In this document: positions 24,593-32,671 of the stretch, piece after piece
Layout: every line of letters begins with the position of its first letter
Position numbering within the stretch: the first letter of the stretch is position 1
Assembly: GCA_965116665.1 (NCBI GenBank)
Contig: OZ220709.1
Location: 3,658,001-3,722,000 of the forward strand
From: Aldehydirespirator sp965116665
GTDB lineage: Bacteria > Actinomycetota > Acidimicrobiia > Acidimicrobiales > Aldehydirespiratoraceae
Direction: 5' to 3'
Length of the DNA stretch: 64,000 nt
Position numbers and translations under genes: made by a program
The notes under the pieces: generated by a model
What the model was told of the DNA's origin: nothing
Databases searched by the model: none
The model's input: the letters and a program-made list of their open reading frames with translations, nothing else

Positions 24593-26638
24593 TCAGTCGT
24601 CGCCGGCGATGACTCTGGCCAGCAGGGCGTGGGGCAGCGGCTGGTAGTCGTGGTGCTCGGCGCTGAACGTGCCGGTGCCGCCGGTCATCGACCGCAGGTC
24701 GATCACATAGCTGAGGATCTCCGATGTCGGCACATGGGCGTGTATCACGCTCGTGCCGGCGGCCGAGCCCGGCTCCGTGCCGAACACCTGGCCCCGGCGG
24801 GAGTTCAAGTCGCCGAGCACATCGCCCTGGTAGGTGTCGGGAACCTCGACATGGACCTCGCTGACCGGCTCCAGCACTGCGCTGCCGACCTGCTCCACCG
24901 CCTGTTTGAGAGCCAGCGAACCGGCGATCTTGAAGCTCATCTCCGAAGAGTCCACCGAATGGTGCTTGCCGTCGTAGCACACCGCGCGCAGATCCACCAT
25001 CGGGAAGCCGTGCCTGCCGCCGTTGGACATCGCCTCCTCTATGCCCGCGCCCACCGCGGGGATCAGGCCGCGGGGGATGGCGCCCCCGGTCACCTCGCTG
25101 TCGAACTCGTAGCCGGAGCCCCGCGCCAGGGGCTCGAACCGCACCATCGCCACTGCGAACTGCCCGTGGCCGCCGCTCTGCTTCTTGTGCTTGGCCTCCA
25201 CATCGGCCGGACGGGGCAGCGTCTCGAGGTACGCGATCCTCATGTCCTCGATCTCGAAGTCGATACCCATGCGCTCGAGGCGGGCCCGCACCACCCGGAT
25301 GTGGGCCTCGCCGGCACCCGACAGCACCGTCTGGCGGGTGGTGGCGTCCTGGCGGATCACGAGGCTGGGGTCCTCGGTGGCGAAACGGCGCAGCGCGGAG
25401 GCCAGCTTGTCCTCCTGGGCCGGAGCCGAGGCGTGGATGGCCACGCCGTAGACCGGGGTCGGCGGCGGGGTCACCGGCACCTTGAGTGCGGTGTCGTCAG
25501 CCAGCGTGTCGCCGGTGCGCACATCGCCGAGCTTGGTGGCGGCGACGATGTCCCCGGCCACGGCCTTGCTCACCGCATGGTGCTCGGAGCCGGTGAACGA
25601 CATCAGGTTGTGGAGCCGCTCCTTGTCGGCGGTGCGGCTGTTCACCAGGGTGTCGTTGGCCCGGATGGTGCCTGACAGGACTTTGATGAACGAGATCTGA
25701 CCCAGGAAGTCGTCGATGCGGGTCTTGAACACCAGACCCACCGGCGAGCCGGCCGCGTCGATGGCCACCTCGACAGGCTCGCCGCTGCGGACCCCCTCGG
25801 CCGGGCCCGAGTCGCCCGGCGCGGGGCCGACCCGGCAGATGAAGTCGAGCAGACGGTCCACGCCGATCGGCTTGGCCGCCGAACCGCACAGCACCGGGAA
25901 CACGCTGCGGCCCTCGACGGCGTCGTGGATCAGGCGCTCCAGCTGCTCCTCGGTGGGCTCCACACCCTCCAGGTACTGCTCCAGAAGCTCGTCGTCACCC
26001 TCGACGACTCCTTCGACCAGCTGGATGTGGCCGTCGGACGCGTCGTCGGCGAGATCGTCGGGGACGGCCGCGGCCGCCGACTTGCCGCTGCTGTAGTCGA
26101 GGGCGCCGTCGCCCACTAGGTCCGCGATGCCGTGGAAGGAGGCCTCCGCGCCCAACGGGAGCCCCACCGCCTCCACATGGGCACCGAAATGCGACTGCAG
26201 GGAATCGAGGGCCCGCTCGAACGACGAGCGCTCGCGGTCGAGGCCGTTCACGAACGCCAGGCGGGGCAGGCCCAGACGCTCGGCGTGGCGCCACATGACC
26301 TGGTCCTGGGCCTGGACCCCTGACACCGCGTCCACCACGAACACGGCCAGATCGGCAGCGTGCATGCCGTTGACCGCCTCGCCCACGAAGTCGGTGTAGC
26401 CCGGCGTGTCGATGATGTTGATCCTGTGGTCGCGCCAGTCGAACGACGCCACCGACAGGCTCAGGCTCTGGTGGCGGGCCTTCTCCTCGGGATCGTGGTC
26501 GCACTGGGCGGTGCCGTCGTCGACACGGCCCATGCGGCTCACCACACCGGCCCGGTACAGCATGGCCTCGGCCAGGGTGGTCTTGCCGTTGCCGTTGTGG
26601 CCGACGAGGACGACGTTTCTGATTGACTGCGACGACAC
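24593..26638 (-). CDS. Elongation factor G-like GTPase
   Basis: 681 residues from GTG 26638, which has GGGAGGG 8 nt upstream; a longer in-frame start at 26671 lacks this. Domain order is that of EF-G: a GTPase with P-loop GHNGNGKTT, switch II DTPGYTDF and a G4 position reading NGLD, where NKxD is usual; then domain II (GLVFKTRIDDFLGQISFIK), and domains III-V ending in HALLARVIAGDD. It matches the actinobacterial EF-G-like (FusA2-type) group rather than the essential EF-G, and its job there is not well defined. The Lys-to-Gly change in G4 could weaken guanine specificity. It is not next to ribosomal protein genes, which also argues against canonical fusA. Confidence 0.85.
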   Translation of the reverse strand: MSSQSIRNVVLVGHNGNGKTTLAEAMLYRAGVVSRMGRVDDGTAQCDHDPEEKARHQSLSLSVASFDWRDHRINIIDTPGYTDFVGEAVNGMHAADLAVFVVDAVSGVQAQDQVMWRHAERLGLPRLAFVNGLDRERSSFERALDSLQSHFGAHVEAVGLPLGAEASFHGIADLVGDGALDYSSGKSAAAAVPDDLADDASDGHIQLVEGVVEGDDELLEQYLEGVEPTEEQLERLIHDAVEGRSVFPVLCGSAAKPIGVDRLLDFICRVGPAPGDSGPAEGVRSGEPVEVAIDAAGSPVGLVFKTRIDDFLGQISFIKVLSGTIRANDTLVNSRTADKERLHNLMSFTGSEHHAVSKAVAGDIVAATKLGDVRTGDTLADDTALKVPVTPPPTPVYGVAIHASAPAQEDKLASALRRFATEDPSLVIRQDATTRQTVLSGAGEAHIRVVRARLERMGIDFEIEDMRIAYLETLPRPADVEAKHKKQSGGHGQFAVAMVRFEPLARGSGYEFDSEVTGGAIPRGLIPAVGAGIEEAMSNGGRHGFPMVDLRAVCYDGKHHSVDSSEMSFKIAGSLALKQAVEQVGSAVLEPVSEVHVEVPDTYQGDVLGDLNSRRGQVFGTEPGSAAGTSVIHAHVPTSEILSYVIDLRSMTGGTGTFSAEHHDYQPLPHALLARVIAGDD

Positions 26639-26727
26639 GCTGGTGACCCTCCCTCTAATGGACCTGCGCACGCAAGGGACGCCGACCCTAACCGGGCCTG
26701 CCGCCGACGGCTAGGCCGGAGGCTCGA

Positions 26728-26925
26728 TCAGTCCTCGATGAGCTCCACCGCGTATTCGGGGCAGTTGTCGTAGGCGAGCCGGGCCTTGCCCTCCAGCTCC
26801 GGGGGCACCTGGCCGTCGCCGATCTCGAAGGCGGTGCCCTCGTCGTCCACGTCGAACAGCTCGGGGGCCAGCATGTAGCAGCGGTTGTGGCCCTGGCAGG
26901 CCTCCTGATCGACCCGGACCCTCAT
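26728..26925 (-). CDS. Small [3Fe-4S]-type ferredoxin
   Basis: 65 residues from ATG 26925, with GAGGAGG 4 nt upstream. It has the spaced Cys pattern CQGHNRC...NCPEYAV. Three cluster Cys are visible and the second position of the usual four is replaced (QGHN), as in single-cluster [3Fe-4S] ferredoxins that feed cytochrome P450s or Rieske oxygenases. It lies just downstream of the MttB-like gene (31-bp gap, same strand), and so could be the electron donor for the oxygenase or oxidases of this island. That link is inferred from position only. Confidence 0.85.
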   Translation of the reverse strand: MRVRVDQEACQGHNRCYMLAPELFDVDDEGTAFEIGDGQVPPELEGKARLAYDNCPEYAVELIED

Positions 26926-26956
26926 AGTGCCTCCTCGTTGGTGACTGGAACGGAGC

Positions 26957-28501
26957 CTAGAGGTCGGGCAGGCGGACCGGGAAGGCAGCCCGGATGCGGG
27001 CATCCACTTCGGGGGCGATGTGGGAGGGTCGGTGCTCGGCCAGCACCCGCTGCACGTACTCGTGGGCCCGGTCCCGGGAGTCCTTGGCTCCGGCGTCGAG
27101 CCAGTTGTCGGGCGTGTCGCGGTCACCGATCTCCGGGTAGACGTACTCGCGCTGCATCAGCTCGAGCGTCTGGGGCGAGCCCAGGAAGTGGCCGGGGCCG
27201 CTGACCACGTCGGCGATGAGCTGGGCCGAGAGGGTCTCCTCGTTGACCTCGATGCCCCGCACGGTGCGGTTGATCGAGCCGAGCATGTCGTTGTCGATGA
27301 CCAGGGCCTCCAGCGAGCAGCTCAGGATGCTGGCCAGCATCCCGGCCGACTCGTACACCAGGTTGGCGCCGGCCTGGCCGGCCAGGGCGATGTTGATGCC
27401 CTTCTCGTAGCCGGCCTGGTTGTCGGGGATCTTCGAGTCGGCCATGCCCGCGGCCACTCCCGACGGCAGACCTATCCAGTTGAGCAGCTGGGCCGCGGCC
27501 GCGTTCAGGATGCCCTCCTCGCCGGAGCCGCCGCTCATGGCGCCGGTGCGAAGGTCCGACACGAACGGCCACATCCCCATCACGCACGGATGGCCCGGGC
27601 TCAGCAGGTTCACACCGGTCAGCGCGGCCAGGCACTCGGCCAGGGCCTGGGCCAGCGAGCCGGCCAGGGCCGCCGGGGAGGTGGCCCCGGCCTGCCCGGC
27701 CGACAGCAGGTTGATGGGCATGCCCGTCTCGACCTGGGCCACCATGGCGCGGGCCGATTCCTCGGCGAAGCGCAGGGGCGGCACCACGAACGTGTTGTTG
27801 GCCGCCACGAAGGGCCGCTTGCGGAACTCGCCGGGACCGCCGAGGGCCATGTCGAACATGTCGACGGTCTCGTAGACGTGCTCGCGCTCAAACCATGAGG
27901 TCCCGATGGGCTTGGTGGTGCCGGCCATGGCCGCGAAGGCGGTGTTGAGGTCGAGCAGCCGGGCGTCCTCCATGTCGCGGGCCACCACGGTGCGCACGAA
28001 GAAATGGATGTGGTCGAGGACGTCCACCAGCCGGGCGCAGTCGTAGACGTCGACCGCGGTGGACGGGCGGAAGGCAGCCATGTCGTGGTCGTACATGAGA
28101 ACGGCCGCGCCGGCGGTGCCGAAGTGGACCCGGTCCCCGCCCACGGTGATGGACCGGTCGTCGTCGAAGCCGTGCCAGACCCACTCCTTGGCCGCGGTGG
28201 CGATGGCCCCCTCCACCACGCCCTTGGGGTAGTGGAGGCGCTCGGCGTCGTCGACGTGGCCGCCGGCCGCGGTGACCACATCCACGAACTCCTCGATGGG
28301 CGAGCCCATGCCGACATCCTCGAGCAATGCCAGCGCGGTGTTGTAGACCTGCTGCAGGTCGGACTCGCTCAGCGGGGCGAGCTTCCCGCCGGGAAGGCCG
28401 GGGCGCACCGGCCGGGCGTCGACCTCCAGCGGCGCCTGGCGCGACGCGATCCGTCCCGCCCGTCCCCCGCTGCGCCGGCGTCCTCCTTCTCGGTCAGCCA
28501 T
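26957..28501 (-). CDS. Trimethylamine methyltransferase family (MttB superfamily) protein
   Basis: 514 residues from ATG 28501, with AGAGGTGA just upstream; a longer frame to 28567 lacks this. It matches the MttB superfamily along its length: TALALLEDVGMGSPIEEF, then DIHFFVRTVVARD-like central strands, PINLLSAGQAGATSPAAL, and the SGGSGEEGIL region near residue 330. Members with pyrrolysine demethylate trimethylamine. The many members without it, as here (an uninterrupted frame), act on glycine betaine or other quaternary amines, passing the methyl group to a corrinoid protein. No corrinoid protein or its activator is in the window. It is followed by a ferredoxin gene and preceded by an N-methyl oxidase gene, so a role in methylated-amine catabolism is likely. 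The exact substrate is unknown. Confidence 0.85.
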   Translation of the reverse strand: MADREGGRRRSGGRAGRIASRQAPLEVDARPVRPGLPGGKLAPLSESDLQQVYNTALALLEDVGMGSPIEEFVDVVTAAGGHVDDAERLHYPKGVVEGAIATAAKEWVWHGFDDDRSITVGGDRVHFGTAGAAVLMYDHDMAAFRPSTAVDVYDCARLVDVLDHIHFFVRTVVARDMEDARLLDLNTAFAAMAGTTKPIGTSWFEREHVYETVDMFDMALGGPGEFRKRPFVAANNTFVVPPLRFAEESARAMVAQVETGMPINLLSAGQAGATSPAALAGSLAQALAECLAALTGVNLLSPGHPCVMGMWPFVSDLRTGAMSGGSGEEGILNAAAAQLLNWIGLPSGVAAGMADSKIPDNQAGYEKGINIALAGQAGANLVYESAGMLASILSCSLEALVIDNDMLGSINRTVRGIEVNEETLSAQLIADVVSGPGHFLGSPQTLELMQREYVYPEIGDRDTPDNWLDAGAKDSRDRAHEYVQRVLAEHRPSHIAPEVDARIRAAFPVRLPDL

Positions 28502-28588
28502 CGGGGTCACCTCTGTCAGGGCCGTCAGCCCGTTCTCGATGTAGTTGTGCCGCTGTGGTGAGGACAACTACGTCGAGAATCGGTCGAG

Positions 28589-31054
28589 TCATGCTCGGGG
28601 GGCCAGGTTGGCCGGATCGTAGGCCGGTTCGGCCAGCACCGTGGCGATGCGGCGCTCGCCCAGCAGGTCGAGCTCGAACGTCGAGCCGGGCGCCTCGAAG
28701 TCGGGGGCCACGTACACGAAGGCCAGGCTCCGGCCCACGGTGTGGCCCCAGGTGCCGCTGGTGGCGATGCCCATGACGTTGCCGTCGCCGTCGAAGGCGG
28801 GCTCGTTGCCCCGCACGTCGTTGTCGGTGGCGTCCACCTCGCAGTACACCAGCACCATCGACAGCGGCTCGGGCTGATCGCGCCGGGCCACGGTGGCGTC
28901 GCAGCCGATGAAGGGCCGGCTGAGGTCCACGAACCGTTCCAGACGGGCCTCGATCGGGGTGATCTCGGTGGTCAGCTCCGAGCCCCAGGCCTTGTAGGCC
29001 TTCTCGATGCGCATCACGTTCATCGCGTAGCTGCCGAAGTGGACCATCTGATGGCGCTCACCCGCGGCCACCACCGCGTCGTACAGCTCGGCCAGGCGGT
29101 CCATACCGCAGTGCAGCTCCCAGCCCAGCTCGCCCACGTACGACACCCGCAGGGCCAGGCACGGCACCCCCGCGATGGTGATCTCGGCCGCGGTCAGCCA
29201 CCGGAAGGCGTCGTTGCTCAGATCGGCGCCGGTGAGCGGGGCCAGCACGTCGCGGGCCCGCGGGCCGGTCACGGCCAGGATGCCGGTGGTGTCGGTGACG
29301 TCGGTCACGGTGACGTCGGCGCCCTCGGCGACGTGCTGCACCAGCCAGTCGAGGTCGTGGCTCTGGCCCATTATGGCCGAGGTCAGGTAGAAGCGGTCAC
29401 CGGCGAGGCGGGCGATGGTCATCTCGCACTCGATGCCGCCCAGTTCGGTGAGCATGTGCGTCAGCCGGATGCCGCCGTCGCGGGCCGGCAGGCGGTTGGC
29501 CGACAGGCGGTCGAGCAGGGCCGCGGCACCGGCCCCGGTGACCTCGAAGGAGGCGAAGGCGGTGATGTCGGCGATCCCGACCCGCCGGCGCACCCCCCGC
29601 ACCTCGTCGCCCACCACCTCGAAGGCGTTGGAGCGCCGGAAGGAGTGCCGCTCGCCGGTGCCGTCGGGCGAGTAGTACTGGGGCCGCTCCCAGCCGTACA
29701 CCTCCTGCCACTGGGCGCCCAGCCGGTCGAGGCGGTCGTAGAGGGGGTTGGTCTTCTGGGGCCGGCCCGCGGCCCGGAACTCGCCGGGCAGGCGCACCTG
29801 GTACATCTCGTGGTACTCGTCGTGGGCCTTGGCGATGGCGAAGGTGGACTTGGGCCCGCTGTGGTCGCCGAAGCGGCGGGGGTCCATGCCCCGCACGTTG
29901 ATCTCGGTCTGGCCGTGGATCATCCACTGGGCCAGGTACTTGCCCGCGCCCGGCCCCTGGGTGATGCCGATGGAGGCGCCGTTGCAGTGCCAGTAGTTGC
30001 GCAGCCCCGGCGCCGGTCCCATCAGGTACCCGGAGTCGGGGGTGTGGGTGATCGGGCCCGACACGATCTGCTTGATGCCGGCCTCCGCGAAGGCCGGGAT
30101 GCGCATGGCGGTGTACTCGAGGCACTCCTCGAGCACGTCCACGTCCTCGCCGGTGAGGTGGAAGTCGTGGGCCCAGTCGATTCCCTCCACCCCGTACACC
30201 CTCGAGTCCGACATCTCGTAGGGGCCGACCAGCAGGCCGTCGATCTCGCGGCGGTAGTAGCAGGAGGATCGTGGGTCGCGGGTCACCGGAGGCTCGAAGC
30301 CGAGATCGATCATGGCCTGCAGGGGCTCGGTGACCAGGTACTGGTGGATGACCGACACGATCGGCACGTCGAGGCCGACCATGGCTCCGAGCTGGGGGGC
30401 GTAGTGGCCGGCCGCGTTCACGACGTGCTCGCACACGATCCGGTAGCTGTCGCCGGCGCCCTTGCCGCTCATACCGCCCGGGGTGGCGATGATCTCCCAG
30501 CGCCCGTCGGGCAGGTGGCTCATGGCGGTGACCAGCGTGTGGCGGCGGATCTCGCAGCCGAGGTTGCGGGCGCCCCGGGCCATGGCGTTGGTGCAGCCCG
30601 ACGGGTCGGTCCAGCCGTCGTTGGGGGTGTAGAACCCGAGCTGCACGTCGCTGAGGTCCTCCAGCAGCGGGTGGCGCTCGCGGATCTCCGACGGGCCGAT
30701 CAGGTGCGACTCGATGCCGACCTGGGTGAGCATGGCGTGCACGTAGTGGTGCCAGTCGACTTCGTCGTCGGTTCGGGCCAGCCGGATCGCGCCGCAGCCG
30801 TGCCAGCCGGCCGACAGCCCGGTCTCGGCCTCCAGGCGGGGGTACAGGGCCACCGCCTCCTCGTGGACCTTGGCCATGTTGAGGTCGCCGATGAAGTTCG
30901 GGATCAGCCCGGCCGCGTGCCAGGTGGACCCCGAGGTCAGCTCTCCCTTCTCCAGCAGGATGGTGTCGGTCCATCCCTCCTGGGCCAGGTAGTACAGCAG
31001 GCCGACCCCCATGGCCCCGCCGCCGATGATCACGCACCGCGCCTCTTGCGTCAC
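28589..31054 (-). CDS. FAD-dependent N-methylglycine oxidase/dehydrogenase with GcvT domain
   Basis: 821 residues from GTG 31054 (GGGAGGGG upstream). The N-terminal DAO fold has dinucleotide-binding VIIGGGAMGVGLLYYLA and the STWHAAGL motif, whose His is the covalent FAD attachment site in dimethylglycine dehydrogenase. A middle FAO_M domain and a C-terminal GcvT/aminomethyl-transferase domain (about 440-815: SYVGELGWELHC) follow. This architecture belongs to dimethylglycine/sarcosine dehydrogenases, which oxidise an N-methyl group and pass the C1 unit to tetrahydrofolate. It lies between the MttB-like and Rieske genes. It could oxidise dimethylglycine, sarcosine or another N-methyl amine; the sequence alone does not decide which. 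Confidence 0.85.
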   Translation of the reverse strand: MTQEARCVIIGGGAMGVGLLYYLAQEGWTDTILLEKGELTSGSTWHAAGLIPNFIGDLNMAKVHEEAVALYPRLEAETGLSAGWHGCGAIRLARTDDEVDWHHYVHAMLTQVGIESHLIGPSEIRERHPLLEDLSDVQLGFYTPNDGWTDPSGCTNAMARGARNLGCEIRRHTLVTAMSHLPDGRWEIIATPGGMSGKGAGDSYRIVCEHVVNAAGHYAPQLGAMVGLDVPIVSVIHQYLVTEPLQAMIDLGFEPPVTRDPRSSCYYRREIDGLLVGPYEMSDSRVYGVEGIDWAHDFHLTGEDVDVLEECLEYTAMRIPAFAEAGIKQIVSGPITHTPDSGYLMGPAPGLRNYWHCNGASIGITQGPGAGKYLAQWMIHGQTEINVRGMDPRRFGDHSGPKSTFAIAKAHDEYHEMYQVRLPGEFRAAGRPQKTNPLYDRLDRLGAQWQEVYGWERPQYYSPDGTGERHSFRRSNAFEVVGDEVRGVRRRVGIADITAFASFEVTGAGAAALLDRLSANRLPARDGGIRLTHMLTELGGIECEMTIARLAGDRFYLTSAIMGQSHDLDWLVQHVAEGADVTVTDVTDTTGILAVTGPRARDVLAPLTGADLSNDAFRWLTAAEITIAGVPCLALRVSYVGELGWELHCGMDRLAELYDAVVAAGERHQMVHFGSYAMNVMRIEKAYKAWGSELTTEITPIEARLERFVDLSRPFIGCDATVARRDQPEPLSMVLVYCEVDATDNDVRGNEPAFDGDGNVMGIATSGTWGHTVGRSLAFVYVAPDFEAPGSTFELDLLGERRIATVLAEPAYDPANLAPRA

Positions 31055-31157
31055 CGCCCCTCCCGAAGGTGTGTGCACGAGCACCGCGTCAGAAGGGCGC
31101 GGCGAATCGGGAGTGTAGTTGTGGTGCGGCCGGTGCGGGCAACCGGCTAGCCCGCGG

Positions 31158-31427
31158 CTAACCCGGATAGGCAATCCACATCAACGACAGCAGGATCCAG
31201 GTGGAAACGACGAGCCAGAAGGTGAACGGTTGGGCTTCGCGGGTGACCCGTCGGATGAAGTGGCTCTCGCCGGTGGCAACGTCGTAGATGCCCCATCCGA
31301 GGAACAGCACGGAGTAGACCCACCACTGCTCGGTGTAGGTGAGAATCCAGAGCGCGGCAACCGCTGCCCAGACCGGCCAGGCCTGTGAGATGCGGGTCTT
31401 GGGCGAGTCGTGCCAGGTCGGGATCAT
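31158..31427 (-). CDS. Small three-helix membrane protein coupled to the Rieske oxygenase
   Basis: 89 residues from ATG 31427, which overlaps the Rieske gene stop as ATGA, so it is translationally coupled. Three predicted membrane segments: about 17-30 (AWPVWAAVAALWIL), about 35-48 (WWVYSVLFLGWGIY) and about 68-87 (FTFWLVVSTWILLSLMWIAY). A charged loop (ESHFIRRVTREAQP) joins the second and third. I do not recognise the family. Its position suggests it anchors, supplies substrate to, or passes electrons to the oxygenase. It is too hydrophobic and too short to be a reductase. Confidence 0.8.
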   Translation of the reverse strand: MIPTWHDSPKTRISQAWPVWAAVAALWILTYTEQWWVYSVLFLGWGIYDVATGESHFIRRVTREAQPFTFWLVVSTWILLSLMWIAYPG

Positions 31428-32611
31428 GGGTTTGCCTCCGTGTGGACGGCCGGCGGCTCGATGTCGTTGAGCCGCCAGTTGAGGTAGTGGCCGAAGTCGG
31501 CGACGACCCGTTCGGCGGGAACGAGCCGTCCCGGCGCGAAGTCGCCGGTAGCGCCGCGCTGACCTCGCTCGCAGATGGCCTTGTCCTCGGGCAGGAAGTC
31601 CGGCAGCGAATAGGCGGTGGCGCGGTTGGAGGCCCGGGCCAGCCACTGCGACAACCAGCCGCCGGAGCCAGTGCCACCGGAGCGGGTGCCACCGGAGCGG
31701 GTGCCACCGGAGCGGGTGCCACCGGAGCGGGTGCCGCCGGAGCGAGTGCCACCGGAGTGGGTGCCACCGGAGGCGGCGGAGGCTCCCCCGGTGCGGACGG
31801 TGCAGCGCTGAGGACCCAGCGGATGGACGGCCTGCCAGTAGAAGGCGCCGGAGCTGAACACGCCCACGAAGTTGGGCGGCAGGCTGATCAGCAGATAGTC
31901 GTCCGCGCCCTCGACCCGGCCGCCGGTGGCGGTGGCCCGGGCCGAGCCGGCGATGTAGTAGGCGCCGGAGGTGGGCGTGTGCGGCTCCAAGGTCTTGGGG
32001 TGGACCTGGAACAGGTGGTAGCTCTCCATCGCGTTGATGATTGCGAGCTTCCAGTTGCAGTCCCACTCTTGCGTCTGGAGATAGCTCGACCAGTGACGCA
32101 TCCGGTCGAGCCCCTGAGCGGCCACGTGGGACTCCACCGCGGCGAAGCGCCCGGCCAGCGGCTCCACCTCTGGGTTGAGGCTGACGAAGACCAGCCCGTG
32201 CCACGACTCGACCCGGTACACCGGCAGGCAGTGCGCCGCCTTGTCGACGGCGCCCGGCGGGGTGAACGGGGCGGCCAGCAGCCGGCCGCCGTCGTTGTAG
32301 GTCCAGGCGTGGTAAGGGCACTGGATGCGCTTGGCGTTGCCCGGTCGTTCGACGAGCAGGGTGCCCCGATGAGCACACAGGTTCGAGACGGCCGACAGCT
32401 CGCCCGCCTGGTTGCGCATCAGCAGCACCGGCTGGTTGCCGACAACTACCGGCAGCCGGTCGCCGGGCGCCGCTACGTGGTCGTCGGTGGTGACGAACAC
32501 CCAGTCGCCATGCCAGATGCTCGCCATCTCGGCTTGTAGGAACGCCGGCTCCCGGTAGGCGGCGTTGGGGAGCGCGTACTCCGGGTCGAAGGCAACTGCT
32601 GCGGGTCTCAC
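31424..32611 (-). CDS. Rieske [2Fe-2S] oxygenase large subunit (GbcA-like) with coding minisatellite
   Basis: 395 residues. The N-terminal Rieske domain has CAHRG...CPYHAW (two Cys, two His) near residues 80-105. The mononuclear iron site is in the catalytic domain (NAMESYHLFQVHPKTL, near 195-210). The family includes glycine betaine, carnitine and stachydrine monooxygenases, and the gene neighbourhood favours a betaine-type substrate. Residues about 279-318 are (SGGTR)n, encoded by a 15-bp tandem array inside the catalytic domain, which is very unusual. The start is GTG 32611: a strong promoter (TTGGCA-17-TATAGT) ends 7 nt upstream, so the transcript should be leaderless. An 89-residue membrane protein gene overlaps its stop. 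Confidence 0.85.
   Translation of the reverse strand: MRPAAVAFDPEYALPNAAYREPAFLQAEMASIWHGDWVFVTTDDHVAAPGDRLPVVVGNQPVLLMRNQAGELSAVSNLCAHRGTLLVERPGNAKRIQCPYHAWTYNDGGRLLAAPFTPPGAVDKAAHCLPVYRVESWHGLVFVSLNPEVEPLAGRFAAVESHVAAQGLDRMRHWSSYLQTQEWDCNWKLAIINAMESYHLFQVHPKTLEPHTPTSGAYYIAGSARATATGGRVEGADDYLLISLPPNFVGVFSSGAFYWQAVHPLGPQRCTVRTGGASAASGGTHSGGTRSGGTRSGGTRSGGTRSGGTRSGGTGSGGWLSQWLARASNRATAYSLPDFLPEDKAICERGQRGATGDFAPGRLVPAERVVADFGHYLNWRLNDIEPPAVHTEANP
31656..31775 (-). repeat. 15-bp coding minisatellite inside the Rieske oxygenase gene
   Basis: On the + strand, seven to eight near-perfect copies of GTGCCACCGGAGCGG. Units starting at 31671, 31686, 31701 and 31716 are identical. Flanking units at 31656, 31731, 31746 and 31761 carry one or a few changes. 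The period is a multiple of three, so gain or loss keeps the frame and adds or removes SGGTR. Confidence 0.95.
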
Positions 32612-32618
32612 AGTCAAC

Positions 32619-32670
32619 ACTATAGCCGGTATGCCGCATTTTGCCAACGGTCGTTGATAACATGCGGCAT
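32619..32670. promoter_or_regulatory. Divergent promoter with paired inverted operator (Rieske / PaaX-like)
   Basis: Minus-strand promoter: -35 TTGGCA (32642-32647), 17-bp spacer, -10 TATAGT (32619-32624). ATGCCGCAT (32631-32639) lies inside that spacer, and its exact reverse complement ATGCGGCAT lies at 32662-32670, touching the start of the divergent PaaX-type gene. Centres are 31 bp apart, about three helical turns. A dimer or tetramer of the adjacent regulator binding here could block both genes. Confidence 0.7.
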
Positions 32671-32671
32671 C

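Noticed and set aside
31656..31775. CRISPR or intergenic repeat cluster
   Set aside because: The repeats are in frame inside the Rieske gene and have no spacers.
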